Below are positions 56,901-64,000 of a stretch of 64,000 bases of DNA, in pieces (the first letter of the stretch is position 1; each line of letters begins with the position of its first letter). Both the position numbers and the translations under genes were made by a program. The stretch is from the NCBI RefSeq assembly GCF_013299165.1, contig NZ_JAAFKD010000021.1:50964-114963 (forward strand). The letters run 5' to 3'. Under the pieces are notes generated by a model. It worked only from the letters and a program-made list of their open reading frames with translations. It did no database searches and had not been told where the DNA came from. Source of the DNA: Microcoleus sp. bin38.metabat.b11b12b14.051 (GTDB taxonomy: Bacteria > Cyanobacteriota > Cyanobacteriia > Cyanobacteriales > Microcoleaceae).

Positions 56901-57312
56901 CAATTTAGAGTTAAGCAAGTGCAATCTCGTGACACTCTCCGCCTGCGAAACCGGGTTAACCAGTTCAACTGAAATGACTGATGAGTACATTGGTTTACCC
57001 AGCGGCTTCTTGTATGCTGGGAGTATGAATGTTGTGAGCACTTTGTGGTCAGTCCATGAATTTGAAACGGCGATTTTAATGATCAGATTTTATCAGGAAT
57101 TGCTACATCAAGTTTCAGTCGCCGTCGCTTTGAACGCCGCCCAAAACTGGATGCGCGCAGTCAGCAAGGAAGATTTTGGAGTTTGGGTGAAATCCTTAAG
57201 TTTAGATAAAGAATCTGGGCAACGTGTGGAACTGTGGTTAGCGGCATCGACAGAGGAACAGCCTTTTAGTGATCCCATATATTGGGCGGCATTTTGTGCT
57301 ACTGGATATTAG
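53965..57312 (+). CDS. TPR-CHAT caspase-like protease (CHAT module B, gene 1)
   Basis: 1115 residues. The N-terminal ~50 (RRQAYLTLIESLLTLDSEEQ) is a helical domain often seen at the start of cyanobacterial TPR-CHAT proteins. Seven 46-residue TPR-like units run from ~145 to 460 (QNNLANAY..RGDNLE.AI.F.EAALQVYTR). A helical/Gln-rich linker (490-650) leads to CHAT (about 660-1115): dyad H894 (IHFSCHGLF) and C994 (LSACETGL). The dyad is 100 residues apart (42 in module A), because an insert with two NPPQPPLAKGG units, encoded by a G/C palindrome, lies between. Another PPLTKGGLGGV unit is at ~592-601. It ends FSDPIYWAAFCATGY. Confidence 0.93.
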   Translation: MNKARRQAYLTLIESLLTLDSEEQTAILQTNLELLDDEFAEFLRDIVPKILAGLDVVGKADLFARFLNNLSIIFTNLQQGSRASNLEIAIICNKIALTVWTRDSAEQVVVFTFYLLIQNRLYQIASLLMQNYRNVYLAMRADTQNNLAIAYCQRIKGDRGDNLERAIAFYEAALQVYTRPAFPEEWADIQNNLANAYGDRIREDRGDNLETAIKFYEAALQVRTRAAFPEKWADTQNNLAIAYKNRIKGDRGDNLETAIKFFEAALQVYTYEDFPKDWATTQNNLANAYYSRIQGDRGDNLERAIKSFEAALQVLTRPAFPETSATIQNNLANAYRDRIQGDRGDNLETAIKFFEAALQVYTRTAFPERWAMTQHNLAAAYSNRIKGDTGDNLETAIKFYEAALQVCTRDAFPQNWAMIQHNLAAAYSNRIKGDTGDNLEIAIKFYQAALQVYTPTTLPLNCLLMAQNLGDLGFDESLWETAIFGYEKAIQSVEQTREWVTSPSRKRQLIEENLNIYEKMMQSCINHQQYHKAIQTVERSKSRYLVELFTNSEIYPKTATESEKQQLRNLRSQIAASQQFLETQSSSPTPTPPLTKGGLGGVPEDFDTQRATQTRTLSPESLQQQKDKLETTLQQLEQLLQQIKQREPEFTLTQKVEPINIAEFQQTLDPETAIVEWYIGNPKFNNQDWGGAAFIITRNQIDLIQITATELAELETWKNDYLNEYRDQAKQKIWQQTLSAKLHKLSEILRLNEIIAKIPKHCHQLILVPHRYLHLFPLHALPFTSQTRFTQETMFRGNLLDCFPSGVKYAPSLQLLQLVQNRIQTRTSPAPELQPLFAIQNPTEDLKNADMEVQIIKQRFDTHDILIKQQATKIAFKENLKNLSNASYIHFSCHGLFNFDDPLLSLLVLADSIESIPEINPPQPPLAKGGLESEINPPQPPLAKGGLQDDNPETPRYVTMRSGRKAMPEKCLTLREIFANLELSKCNLVTLSACETGLTSSTEMTDEYIGLPSGFLYAGSMNVVSTLWSVHEFETAILMIRFYQELLHQVSVAVALNAAQNWMRAVSKEDFGVWVKSLSLDKESGQRVELWLAASTEEQPFSDPIYWAAFCATGY

Positions 57313-57353
57313 GTGGAAACACCAAATTTAAGGTAAAATATTCAGCATAGGTT

Positions 57354-57548
57354 CGTAGTAGGGACTTTAGTCCTTTGAGGCTTTGGGAAGAAGGACTAAA
57401 GTCCAGCATAGGTTCGTAGTAGGGACTTTAGTCCTTTGAGGCTTTGGGAAGAAGGACTGAAGTCCTCACTACGAACCGAAACTGGAAGAAGGACTGAAGT
57501 CCTCACTACGAACCTGGGAGAAGGACTGAAGTCCTCACTACGAACCTG
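57354..57548. repeat. GGACTTTAGTCC hairpin repeats, four to five units
   Basis: GGTTCGTAGTAGGGACTTTAGTCC twice (57354 and 57413), then GGACTGAAGTCCTCACTACGAACC three times with spacers of variable length. Same family as 2726-3000, 11240-11302 and 31835-32393. It separates genes 1 and 2 of CHAT module B. Confidence 0.9.
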
Positions 57549-57573
57549 TATTTTATTAACGGAGACTTGTTTT

Positions 57574-57942
57574 ATGGAACCTGAAAAAGTTATCATTATT
57601 TTCTTCAAATGGCTGCGCGAAAATCCGAGCATTTTCATGCCGACAGCATGGCAAGATTTACCCAAACTAGATACAGAAATAGCTGAATCAGCCGATGATG
57701 AATTATTCCCGATTGCGATGACTATCAGCAAGTGGTGTGCCCATCATGGATTGGGAGAAACTTTAAAAGCAGATGTAGCTAACAATAAAAAAGATTTCGG
57801 CGATGCGGGCGAACCAACTCCAGCTACACAACAGATGTTAACCAATACCACTCAAACTCTGCGTCAAGCCATTGAAGAAGCTTGTCAAAAACTTCAACAA
57901 CTCGATGCACAGAAATCAGATAAAGGCAATGACTCAAAATAG
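57574..57942 (+). CDS. Small protein, CHAT module B, gene 2
   Basis: 122 residues from ATG 57574 (MEPEKVIIIFFKWLRENPS), with a GGAG 10-13 bases upstream. The upstream extension of the frame to 57436 translates the hairpin repeats and is rejected. Residues 1-70 form a compact helical domain (TAWQDLPKLDTEIAESADDE, ISKWCAHHGLGETL); 70-122 are polar and Gln-rich (LRQAIEEACQKLQQLD). No membrane segment. Not recognised. It overlaps gene 3 by 14 bases, so the two are translated together. Same position as the 147-residue gene of module A. Confidence 0.82.
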   Translation: MEPEKVIIIFFKWLRENPSIFMPTAWQDLPKLDTEIAESADDELFPIAMTISKWCAHHGLGETLKADVANNKKDFGDAGEPTPATQQMLTNTTQTLRQAIEEACQKLQQLDAQKSDKGNDSK

Positions 57943-59449
57943 TAAAATCTATGCCCCAAATGTCTATCTATTTGCCTATCACCTCTGCAAACCCTCAGAA
58001 ACAGAGTCAAGTTCTCCTGGAGAATTAACCAAACTGTGGGAAAAGTGCAACGAGATATTGCAAGCTAAATTAGCAGTCGGTAAAGCATTCAACGGCAGCT
58101 ATTTATCCAAAAAAGATGAACCTCTCGGATGGCGAGTTAACCTGATTGATAAACAAGTTGTCGGCGGCCGCAATTCTCTCGGTTTTGCTAAGGATATTTC
58201 CCACGATAACCAGCAAATTAGCCTCAAAGGTTTCGCCCAACCGCTGCGGATTGATGATAGCTATGCTTTGGGTTTGAAAATTTACGTTCCCGAAAAAGTT
58301 AACAATACTAAAACGCCCTCTGTCGATGTTAGCATTTTCAAACACTTTAATCCCGATAACTGCTTGCTACCGGATTTTGTGCAAAGCTATTTCGGTCAAA
58401 CTCTGCTAGTTACGGCTTGGCTGAGTGTCGAACAAAACCAGGCGGCGCGGGAAGATGGGCAGTTTCTTAATAAATTAGCCCAACAGTGTTTAGAAAAGTT
58501 GATTTCCGGTGACAATCTGCCGAGTTTTTACCGTCAAGGCGAGTTATTTGGTAGCCCAATTTTAGAATACGGCAATCCCAGTCGCCAAGATACTGAATGC
58601 CACGTTATAGTCTGGTTTTTCAACACTTCTGCAACTGATGAAATCTGGGATGAGACGCGGTACAGCGATTTTGTCGAGTTATTTTTGTACCGCAATAAGA
58701 TTATCCGCGCCTATCGAGACACCCGCAAACTTTACTTGGTGACTCGCGAGGAATACAAACAAATTGAACTCAATATCGAGGCGACTTTTAAGTATTTGCA
58801 GCCACACGAAGCCCAGCAGCGGCAATTGAAAGGTGCGGGTTTAAAGGAAGAGGAATTAGAAGGTCTAAAACGTCAGACAATGGAGATGCCGCAACGCGCT
58901 GTCAAGTATTCGCGCTTGCTGATAGATTTGGAATTTCGGCAAAATACGATCGCAATTAACGCCAAAAACTACGAAGATAAGTTAAATCAGATAAGTCTTG
59001 ACTTAAAATCCCGGAAGCTGTACACTGATACTCAGTGCGATTTAAGCTTTCTCGAATTATTCAGCAAAGAAACGTCGCCGCAGTTTCAAGCACAAATCAA
59101 AGCCGACTTAGGCTATTTCGCCCACGGCATCGGCTTGCTAGACAAAGCAATGGAAGCCATTCGAGGTGTTGTCGCCATTGAAGAAGCTTATCGGGATGCG
59201 AAATTAGAGGTGACGATTCAAGCTGTGGGGTTTGGTTTGGGAGTTGCGGGCGTAGTGGCTGGGAGTTCTCCTTATTTGATCAAACAAGACCCTCCGAATC
59301 AGGTGGTTGTTTTGCCTTTTATGAAGGTGGGAATCAATTCGTTTGTGCTGGTTTTGTTGATTAGTATTGGCGCGGGGGTTGTGGTTTGGTCTTTGGTGAT
59401 GTTTGGCGCTAATTTCAAGAATGTACTAGGTAAAATTAAGGGAAGATGA
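57929..59449 (+). CDS. Membrane-anchored CorA-topology protein (CHAT module B, gene 3)
   Basis: 506 residues from ATG 57929 (MTQNSKIYAPNVYLFAYHL), which matches the start of its homologue at 20516 (MTQENLLIYPTVDLFLYDL); an upstream ATG at 57872 lies inside gene 2. The soluble domain is ~280 residues, followed by conserved helical segments (RYSDFVELFLYRNKIIRAYRD; LIDLEFRQNTIAINAKNYED; GLLDKAMEAIRGVVAIEEAY) and two terminal membrane helices (~438-462 and ~475-500) with a basic tail. No CorA GMN motif. The soluble part has diverged far more from module A than the stalk. Confidence 0.86.
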   Translation: MTQNSKIYAPNVYLFAYHLCKPSETESSSPGELTKLWEKCNEILQAKLAVGKAFNGSYLSKKDEPLGWRVNLIDKQVVGGRNSLGFAKDISHDNQQISLKGFAQPLRIDDSYALGLKIYVPEKVNNTKTPSVDVSIFKHFNPDNCLLPDFVQSYFGQTLLVTAWLSVEQNQAAREDGQFLNKLAQQCLEKLISGDNLPSFYRQGELFGSPILEYGNPSRQDTECHVIVWFFNTSATDEIWDETRYSDFVELFLYRNKIIRAYRDTRKLYLVTREEYKQIELNIEATFKYLQPHEAQQRQLKGAGLKEEELEGLKRQTMEMPQRAVKYSRLLIDLEFRQNTIAINAKNYEDKLNQISLDLKSRKLYTDTQCDLSFLELFSKETSPQFQAQIKADLGYFAHGIGLLDKAMEAIRGVVAIEEAYRDAKLEVTIQAVGFGLGVAGVVAGSSPYLIKQDPPNQVVVLPFMKVGINSFVLVLLISIGAGVVVWSLVMFGANFKNVLGKIKGR

Positions 59450-59944
59450 GACGGCGGTTGAGACGGCGGTTGAAACCGCGTCTACACAAACAATGTCCGC
59501 CTCCGCGGACTCAAGAAAATGAGATAATTTCAATCACCGGGGACATCTTCAACCCACGGAGGTGGGTTTTGTCTGTGTCGCCGCGATTTCAATCGCCGGG
59601 TTTTCTTAATATTAAGGAACAAAACAATCTACTCGGTAAAATTAAACGAAGATGCCCCGGCGGTTGAAACCGCGTCTACACAAACAATGTCCGCCTCCGC
59701 GGACTCAAGAAAATGAGATAATTTCAATCACCGGGACATCTTCAACCCGCGGAGGCGGGTTTTGTCTGTGTCGCCGCGATTTCAATCGCCGGGGCTGTGT
59801 CGCCGCGATTTCAATCACCGGGGCTGTGTCGCCGCGATTTCAATCACCGGGACATCTTCAACCCGCGGAGGCGGGTTTTGTCTGTGTCGCCGCGATTTCA
59901 ATCGCCGGGGCTATGTCGCCGCGAATTCCATTCGCCCCGTCTTC
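59450..59944. repeat. Duplicated ~195-bp unit and GATTTCAATCGCCGGG repeats
   Basis: CGGCGGTTGAAACCGCGTCTACACAAACAATGTCC occurs at about 59463 and 59658, each followed by the hairpin GTCCGCCTCCGCGGAC. GCCGCGATTTCAATCxCCGGG recurs at about 59580, 59775, 59805, 59835 and 59890. It begins at the stop codon of CHAT module B gene 3. Open frames here read the repeats and are not genes. Confidence 0.9.
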
Positions 59945-61114
59945 TTAATATTGAGGAACAGACGAATCTACTTCTTGACTCCAAGCAGTAATCCCGCCCT
60001 TAACATTAATTCCCTCAATTCCCGCTTCCTTCAAAATAGCCAAGGCCTTCGCGGAACGGCCGCCCATTTTGCAATGTGCAATCAAGCGATGTCCGTTCAA
60101 CAATTCCTTAACTTTAGCAACGCCTTGGCCGTGTTCGATATCCGGTAAAGGCACTAAAACCGACCCAGGAATTTGAGCAATTTGATATTCGTTGGGATTG
60201 CGAACATCTAATAATACAAAATCCTTGGCGCCGCTGTCGATTAACTTTTTAAGTTCGGTGACAGTCATTTCGGGAATTTTCTGTTGTTCTGCTTCCTCGG
60301 CTTTCGCTTGAGGAATGCCGCAGAATTGTTCGTAATCGATTAATTTGTCAATTACGGGGCGCACTGGATTCGGCCGTAATTTCAACTGGCGGAATGTCAT
60401 ATCTAAGGCGTTGTACAGCAACAATCTGCCGCTTAAAGTTGTGCCTTGACCTAAGATAATTTTGATAGCTTCTGTGGCTTGAATGCAGCCAATGACTCCA
60501 GGTAAAACGCCTAAAACGCCGCCTTCGGCACAGGAAGGAACCATCCCAGGAGGTGGGGGTTCTGGGTACAAATCGCGGTAATTCGGGCCGCCTTCGTAGT
60601 TGAAAACAGTTGCTTGTCCTTCAAATCGGAAGATGGAACCGTAGACGTTGGGCTTGTTCAAAAGCACGGAAACGTCGTTCATTAAATAGCGAGTCGGAAA
60701 GTTGTCGGTGCCATCGATGATGATATCGTAGGGAGTGGCAATGGCGATCGCATTTTCGGAACTAACGCGAGTTTCGTACAAATCAACCTGACAAAAAGGA
60801 TTGATTTCTAAAATCCGATTTTTCGCCGATTCAATCTTCGGCTTCCCAACCCAAGAAGTGCCGTGAATTACTTGGCGCTGCAAATTGGAATGGTCAACAA
60901 CATCAAAGTCTACAATCCCAATGCGGCCAACACCAGCGGCTGCTAAATACAGCAACAGTGGCGAACCAAGTCCTCCCGTACCGACGCAGAGCACACTCGC
61001 GGCTTTGAGACGCTTCTGGCCTTCCAATCCAACTTCTGGGAGGATGAGGTGGCGAGAGTAGCGTTCGTATTCTTGTTTGTTGAGCTGGATCTCGTCCAGA
61101 TTAGGATTTAGCAT
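59945..61114 (-). CDS. moeB: Molybdopterin-synthase adenylyltransferase MoeB/ThiF-type with rhodanese domain
   Basis: 389 residues. The E1-like domain (1-260) has the ATP-binding CVGTGGLGSPLLLYLAAAG, the adenylation region DGTDNFPTRYL and the FRFEGQATVF segment. The rhodanese domain (~275-389) has its sulfur-carrying cysteine in LIAHCKMGGRSAKAL. Only one CxxC-like zinc pair position is evident. The protein activates the C-terminus of small sulfur carriers (MoaD, ThiS or CysO-like) and can transfer sulfur itself. The JAMM peptidase gene 79 bp upstream, same strand, fits the sulfur-carrier theme. Confidence 0.92.
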   Translation of the reverse strand: MLNPNLDEIQLNKQEYERYSRHLILPEVGLEGQKRLKAASVLCVGTGGLGSPLLLYLAAAGVGRIGIVDFDVVDHSNLQRQVIHGTSWVGKPKIESAKNRILEINPFCQVDLYETRVSSENAIAIATPYDIIIDGTDNFPTRYLMNDVSVLLNKPNVYGSIFRFEGQATVFNYEGGPNYRDLYPEPPPPGMVPSCAEGGVLGVLPGVIGCIQATEAIKIILGQGTTLSGRLLLYNALDMTFRQLKLRPNPVRPVIDKLIDYEQFCGIPQAKAEEAEQQKIPEMTVTELKKLIDSGAKDFVLLDVRNPNEYQIAQIPGSVLVPLPDIEHGQGVAKVKELLNGHRLIAHCKMGGRSAKALAILKEAGIEGINVKGGITAWSQEVDSSVPQY

Positions 61115-61193
61115 GATATTCTGTTATATCCAGATTTTGAATTACATCCTATCTGAATCTTTCGCATTTTTGCGTGTTTGTTATGTTTAGTAA

Positions 61194-61673
61194 TTATTTC
61201 TTAATCTGAGTCGGTTCGGCTGTGACAATTTCCTCTGATTGAAAGTTCCCCTCGGCGTCGAGACTCCAACTGCGGAGGTCTTCTGAACTGCCTTGTTTGA
61301 CGGATACGATGATGTAAGAGTATTCGGCCCAGGCCATTGTCCGATCGCACTCTGAGGGCACTGCGGCACAATCCGGGTGAGAATGGTAGATGCCGATGAT
61401 GTGGAAATTGCGATCGCGCCCATGTTTCATCGCCCGCAACATCTCTTCTGGCTTGATAGCATATCTGCGTTTTTCTGTCAAGTCTTTTTGTTCGGGCCAA
61501 TTCTCCTGGGCTTCTGCACTCCAAGCATTCTCAGCCGGCCAAATTTCTACTAAAGTTTTCACACCCTCGGCGATTGTACCTAATAATAAACCGCAGCATT
61601 CTGCGGGATAAGCGCTTTCGCCGTGGCTGCGGATTGATAATATTTGTTCGGGGGTAAGTAGGATATTTTGCAT
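61194..61673 (-). CDS. JAMM/M67 metallopeptidase
   Basis: 159 residues from ATG 61673 (MQNILLTPEQILSIRSHGES); the frame extends to 61712 without support. The catalytic Glu is in YPAECCGLLLG, and the zinc motif HxHPx(7)SxxD is seen as YHSHPDCAAVPSECDRTMA. Bacterial members (Mec+/CysO peptidase-like) free cysteine or thiocarboxylate cargo from a sulfur-carrier protein, or mature such carriers. The adjacent MoeB-rhodanese E1-like enzyme supports this role. No carrier gene is in the window. Confidence 0.9.
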   Translation of the reverse strand: MQNILLTPEQILSIRSHGESAYPAECCGLLLGTIAEGVKTLVEIWPAENAWSAEAQENWPEQKDLTEKRRYAIKPEEMLRAMKHGRDRNFHIIGIYHSHPDCAAVPSECDRTMAWAEYSYIIVSVKQGSSEDLRSWSLDAEGNFQSEEIVTAEPTQIKK

Positions 61674-61772
61674 TTTTTTATAGGCTTTTTTTAACGAACC
61701 GCGAAGGCGCAAAGGGCGCGAAGGAAAAGAGGAGAAGGGAAGGGAAAGAGTTTATAACTAATGTCAAATATT

Positions 61773-61829
61773 CCCGGTTTCTTTTCATAAATTTTGAGTT
61801 TGTTAACGCATAATTTTTGAAGAAACCGG
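61773..61829. repeat. Degenerate single copy of the GAAACCGG hairpin element
   Basis: CCCGGTTTCTT at 61773-61783 faces AAGAAACCGG at 61820-61829. It is related to the array at 14656-15916 and the copy at 50868-50937. It lies between the JAMM peptidase and ferredoxin genes. Confidence 0.6.
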
Positions 61830-61878
61830 ATTGATAATGCTGTCTGTAAGTGATGGGCTATCTAGCCATCAATTACTA

Positions 61879-62106
61879 TCAAGTTGGTGTTTGCTGCAAT
61901 TCTGGTCTTTCGTCTGCAACGATCGCATTTTCGACTGGACACACTTGCAAACAAATGCCACAGTCTATGCAGGTATCAAAATCAATCCAAAACCAGTCGG
62001 TACCTTTGACGTTTTTGCCGGGGCCGGGGTGAATGCAAGCAACTGGACAAGCGCCGACACAATCAGCAACTCCCTCGCAGATATTTGTAACGATAGTGTG
62101 CGCCAT
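61879..62106 (-). CDS. 2[4Fe-4S] bacterial-type ferredoxin
   Basis: 75 residues. Two iron-sulfur cluster motifs: N-terminal CxxCxxxCP variant in CEGVADCVGACPVACI, and the canonical CxxCxxCxxxCP in DTCIDCGICLQVCPVENAI. A 20-residue insertion between them (HPGPGKNVKGTDWFWIDF) is typical of the cyanobacterial ferredoxins annotated as indolepyruvate ferredoxin-like or FdxB. It acts as a soluble low-potential electron carrier. Stands alone. Confidence 0.94.
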   Translation of the reverse strand: MAHTIVTNICEGVADCVGACPVACIHPGPGKNVKGTDWFWIDFDTCIDCGICLQVCPVENAIVADERPELQQTPT

Positions 62107-62212
62107 AGTGTTCTCTCAAAACATTTTAGTTAGATCGGGAATTAGCAATTAGCAATTGGCAAAACCTTTTCTGAATCAGCAGGATACATAATATCATATC
62201 GGGTGATTTTTA

Positions 62213-62258
62213 ACCAATTGCCAATTACCAATTACCAATTACCAATTACCAATTAGCT
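62213..62258. repeat. CAATTAC tract
   Basis: Heptamer (CAATTAC/CAATTGC) tandem copies against the stop of hisZ. Same style as the other 7-bp satellites. Confidence 0.8.
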
Positions 62259-63493
62259 TAATTTACCTTTTCAATTGTTGGGGAACCTTCGGCATTTACC
62301 CAGGCAATTTGACCAATTCTACGATCGCGCGCGTAGTCTCTGGCCTCCTCTTCTGTCTCGCGATTTGCCAAATCTATCTCCACTCGCACTTGCGGAGTAG
62401 ACTCTCGGAGTTTCCGGGCATAATCAAAGGCGGCGGCTGCGGCTTCGGGTATTTGAGGCACTACCAACCATTCGCTGGCTGCTGTCTCTGCGGGTAATTG
62501 ACCCTCTGTCAGCAACACTTGGTGCAAATCTTCAATATTCAAACAAAACCCGATGCCGGGGGAATTTTGCCCTTGGGGGTCGAACAGTCCTAACAGTTGG
62601 TCGTACCGTCCGCCTTGTCCTAACACTCGCTGTCCGCTTTTGCTGCCGCTGACAACTTCAAACACTATTCCAGTGTAGTAGTCAAAGGTTTGAATTAAAC
62701 TCAAATCGAGGTGGATGTGAGATTTCAAGTTGGGGATTTTTGCTTGACATTTGTCCAGTAGCTCGATCGCACATTTGAGTTCATTTAACGCGGCTTGCTG
62801 TGGCACATCTAAATCCAGTTTCGCCACAATCTCCAATACATCTTCTGGCCGGCCGCGCAAGTCAAATAACAGCAGAGCTCTTGATCGCAATTCGTCCGAC
62901 AGTGGCAATGTTTCCAAGGCTATGCGATCGAGATTTGCGATCGCCGATCGCACTTTTTGGCGCACGTTTGGCCCAAACGGTTCTAGCAAAGTTGCCGTCA
63001 AGCCCGCTTCTCCCAGCACCAAATGCCAGTCATCAATTTCTAAGTTTTGCAAGCACTCAGACAGCAGCAGCAGCACTTCTGCATCTGCAACGCTCCCGCC
63101 CGCGCCGAGTAGTTCTACCCCCGCTTGATAGAACTCCTGTTGCCCGCCTGAACCAGTATCCGGGCCTTTGCGGAAGACGTTCGCGTTGTAGTAGAGGCGC
63201 TGGGGCTGCCAGTTTGTCCCGGACATCCGCATTGCAGCCGCGCGGGCGATGGATGCTGTCAATTCCGGCCGCAAGCCAAGTTCTCCATCTTCAGCATCTT
63301 GGAGTTGAATTAAGGTCGATCGGTCGATCGCGCCCCCAGCCATCAACGTCTCCAGCCTTTCTAGAGTAGAGGTAATAATCCGGTGATAGCCCCAGCGGTG
63401 AAACACCTGCTGTAAGCGCCGTTCGATCGCAATTTTTTGAGCAACGTCAAGGGGCAATAAATCTCTTGCACCCGATGGAGGTTGGTGAACCAT
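62258..63493 (-). CDS. hisZ: ATP phosphoribosyltransferase regulatory subunit HisZ
   Basis: 411 residues. A paralogue of histidyl-tRNA synthetase that lacks tRNA charging and activates the short-form HisG in histidine synthesis. The start VHQPPSGARDLLPLDVAQK is typical for cyanobacterial HisZ. Class-II motif 2 appears as LGLRPELTASIARAAAMRM and RLYYNANVFRKG. The QEFYQAGVELLGAGG and FDYYTGIVFEVV motifs are present, but the protein lacks the HisRS anticodon-binding domain. ATG 63493. No other his gene in the window. Confidence 0.94.
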   Translation of the reverse strand: MVHQPPSGARDLLPLDVAQKIAIERRLQQVFHRWGYHRIITSTLERLETLMAGGAIDRSTLIQLQDAEDGELGLRPELTASIARAAAMRMSGTNWQPQRLYYNANVFRKGPDTGSGGQQEFYQAGVELLGAGGSVADAEVLLLLSECLQNLEIDDWHLVLGEAGLTATLLEPFGPNVRQKVRSAIANLDRIALETLPLSDELRSRALLLFDLRGRPEDVLEIVAKLDLDVPQQAALNELKCAIELLDKCQAKIPNLKSHIHLDLSLIQTFDYYTGIVFEVVSGSKSGQRVLGQGGRYDQLLGLFDPQGQNSPGIGFCLNIEDLHQVLLTEGQLPAETAASEWLVVPQIPEAAAAAFDYARKLRESTPQVRVEIDLANRETEEEARDYARDRRIGQIAWVNAEGSPTIEKVN

Positions 63494-63648
63494 ATCAATT
63501 TTAGATTTTAGACCTTAGATTTTATACCAATTTCACAAAAGAATACCACTTTAGGCAAGTTCCCAACATTCAAGCAGTCAGTTATTCCCCATTCTTTAAT
63601 TGAAAATCGTATTTGATTGGACTTAGAAGCTTGCCTTTAGGAGACTGT

Positions 63649-63688
63649 GTTAAAGTCGAACGCCATCAGTCTAACATTCGACTTTAAC
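63649..63688. repeat. 12-bp inverted repeat
   Basis: GTTAAAGTCGAA faces TTCGACTTTAAC over a 16-base loop, upstream of hisZ (transcribed leftward from 63493). Confidence 0.6.
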
Positions 63689-63753
63689 AAATTAAAGTAT
63701 CAACAATACACTTCGGTTCACAACACCGGAAGCTTGAAACCACCGTATCGTAT

Positions 63754-63860
63754 TATAGCCTTTCTCAGATAGATGAGGTATGACTGACAGCTTATATAAC
63801 CATTAAACGTATAGGGCTCTCATCCCAACTACATACCTTAACTTTTTGAGAAAGGCTATA
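63754..63860. mobile_element. Candidate MITE with ~30-bp terminal inverted repeats
   Basis: A 107-bp segment whose ends TATAGCCTTTCTCA and TGAGAAAGGCTATA are perfect complements for 14 bp; the match continues imperfectly to about 30 bp (..AGGTATG / CATACCT..). The TA at each tip fits a Tc1/mariner-IS630 type target duplication. No coding capacity. Confidence 0.6.
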
Positions 63861-63869
63861 TGTTTATCA

Positions 63870-64000
63870 AAACTGTCAACTGTCAACTGTCAACTGTCAA
63901 CTGTCAACTGTCAACTGTCAACTGTCAACTGTCAACTGTCAACTGTCAACTGTCAACTGTCAACTGTCAACTGTCAACTGTCAACTGTCAACTGTCAACT
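63870..64000. repeat. CAACTGT heptamer array (runs to window edge)
   Basis: At least 18 uninterrupted CAACTGT copies with no visible variation; the array continues past the window. Confidence 0.97.

Noticed and set aside
59450..59944. CRISPR-like GATTTCAATCxCCGGG repeats
   Set aside because: Resembles the GTTTCAATC-type repeat end, but spacing is irregular, the intervening sequences are themselves repeated and no cas genes exist here.
59446..60148. Several frames of 64-128 codons after CHAT module B
   Set aside because: They translate GATTTCAATCGCCGGG repeats (SPRFQSPG) and overlap moeB on the other strand.

Overview
The window looks like chromosomal DNA of a filamentous, non-heterocystous cyanobacterium of the Microcoleus/Oscillatoria/Tychonema type. 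The reasons are very frequent HIP1-like octamers (GCGATCGC and CGATCG variants), cyanobacteria-typical genes (MoeB-rhodanese, PAS/GAF sensor kinases, a class III adenylate cyclase, CHAT-TPR proteins, pentapeptide repeats), and intergenic spaces filled with short satellites (TTGACAG/CAACTGT heptamers) and hairpin-forming 70-100 bp tandem repeats. The assignment rests on sequence style and remembered families, not on a database search. I saw no rRNA, no convincing tRNA and no CRISPR array.

Layout. 0-3.1 kb: 3' end of a C5-cytosine methyltransferase, a decayed second copy of its 3' end, then miaB. 3.1-8.2 kb: an SH3-like small protein, ddl, an AI-2E/PerM family membrane protein, a small exported Lys/Ala-rich protein and an HtrA/Deg protease. 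8.4-11.1 kb: a ferredoxin-MBL-fold gene cut in two by an IS200/IS605 element carrying tnpA and tnpB. 11.4-14.6 kb: a GT8-like glycosyltransferase, a small conserved protein and MltA. 14.65-15.92 kb: an array of 15 copies of an 83-bp hairpin repeat. 15.96-21.9 kb: CHAT module A (TPR-CHAT protease, small protein, membrane-anchored CorA-topology protein). 22.1-36.2 kb: ROK kinase, pyrG, an Rpn-type nuclease, a VIT/VWA protein, a pentapeptide-repeat protein, cutA, small membrane and acidic proteins, a FAD oxidoreductase and a receiver-kinase hybrid. 36.2-49.8 kb: a leftward signalling block (multi-PAS kinase, adenylate cyclase, PAS kinase, Ras-like GTPase, roadblock-like/BON/OmpA membrane protein, coiled-coil protein). 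51-53.6 kb: alaS. 54-59.4 kb: CHAT module B, with the same three-part layout as module A. 59.9-63.5 kb: moeB, a JAMM peptidase, a 2[4Fe-4S] ferredoxin and hisZ. The right edge lies inside a CAACTGT heptamer array.

Two gene groups stand out. First, the two CHAT modules share a gene order (TPR-CHAT / small protein / protein with two C-terminal membrane helices) and their third genes are clear homologues. This suggests a caspase-like protease working with a membrane effector, possibly as a conflict or cell-death system. Second, the GTPase block joins a Ras-like GTPase in overlapping or tightly packed genes to a membrane-anchored peptidoglycan-binding protein with a roadblock-like region, a coiled-coil protein and a sensor kinase. 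This is reminiscent of MglA/MglB polarity control, which would fit a gliding filament. Both functional readings are inference.

Almost every long non-coding stretch is made of repeats. Several repeat families recur at distant places in the window, and some palindromic units have entered coding sequences in frame.
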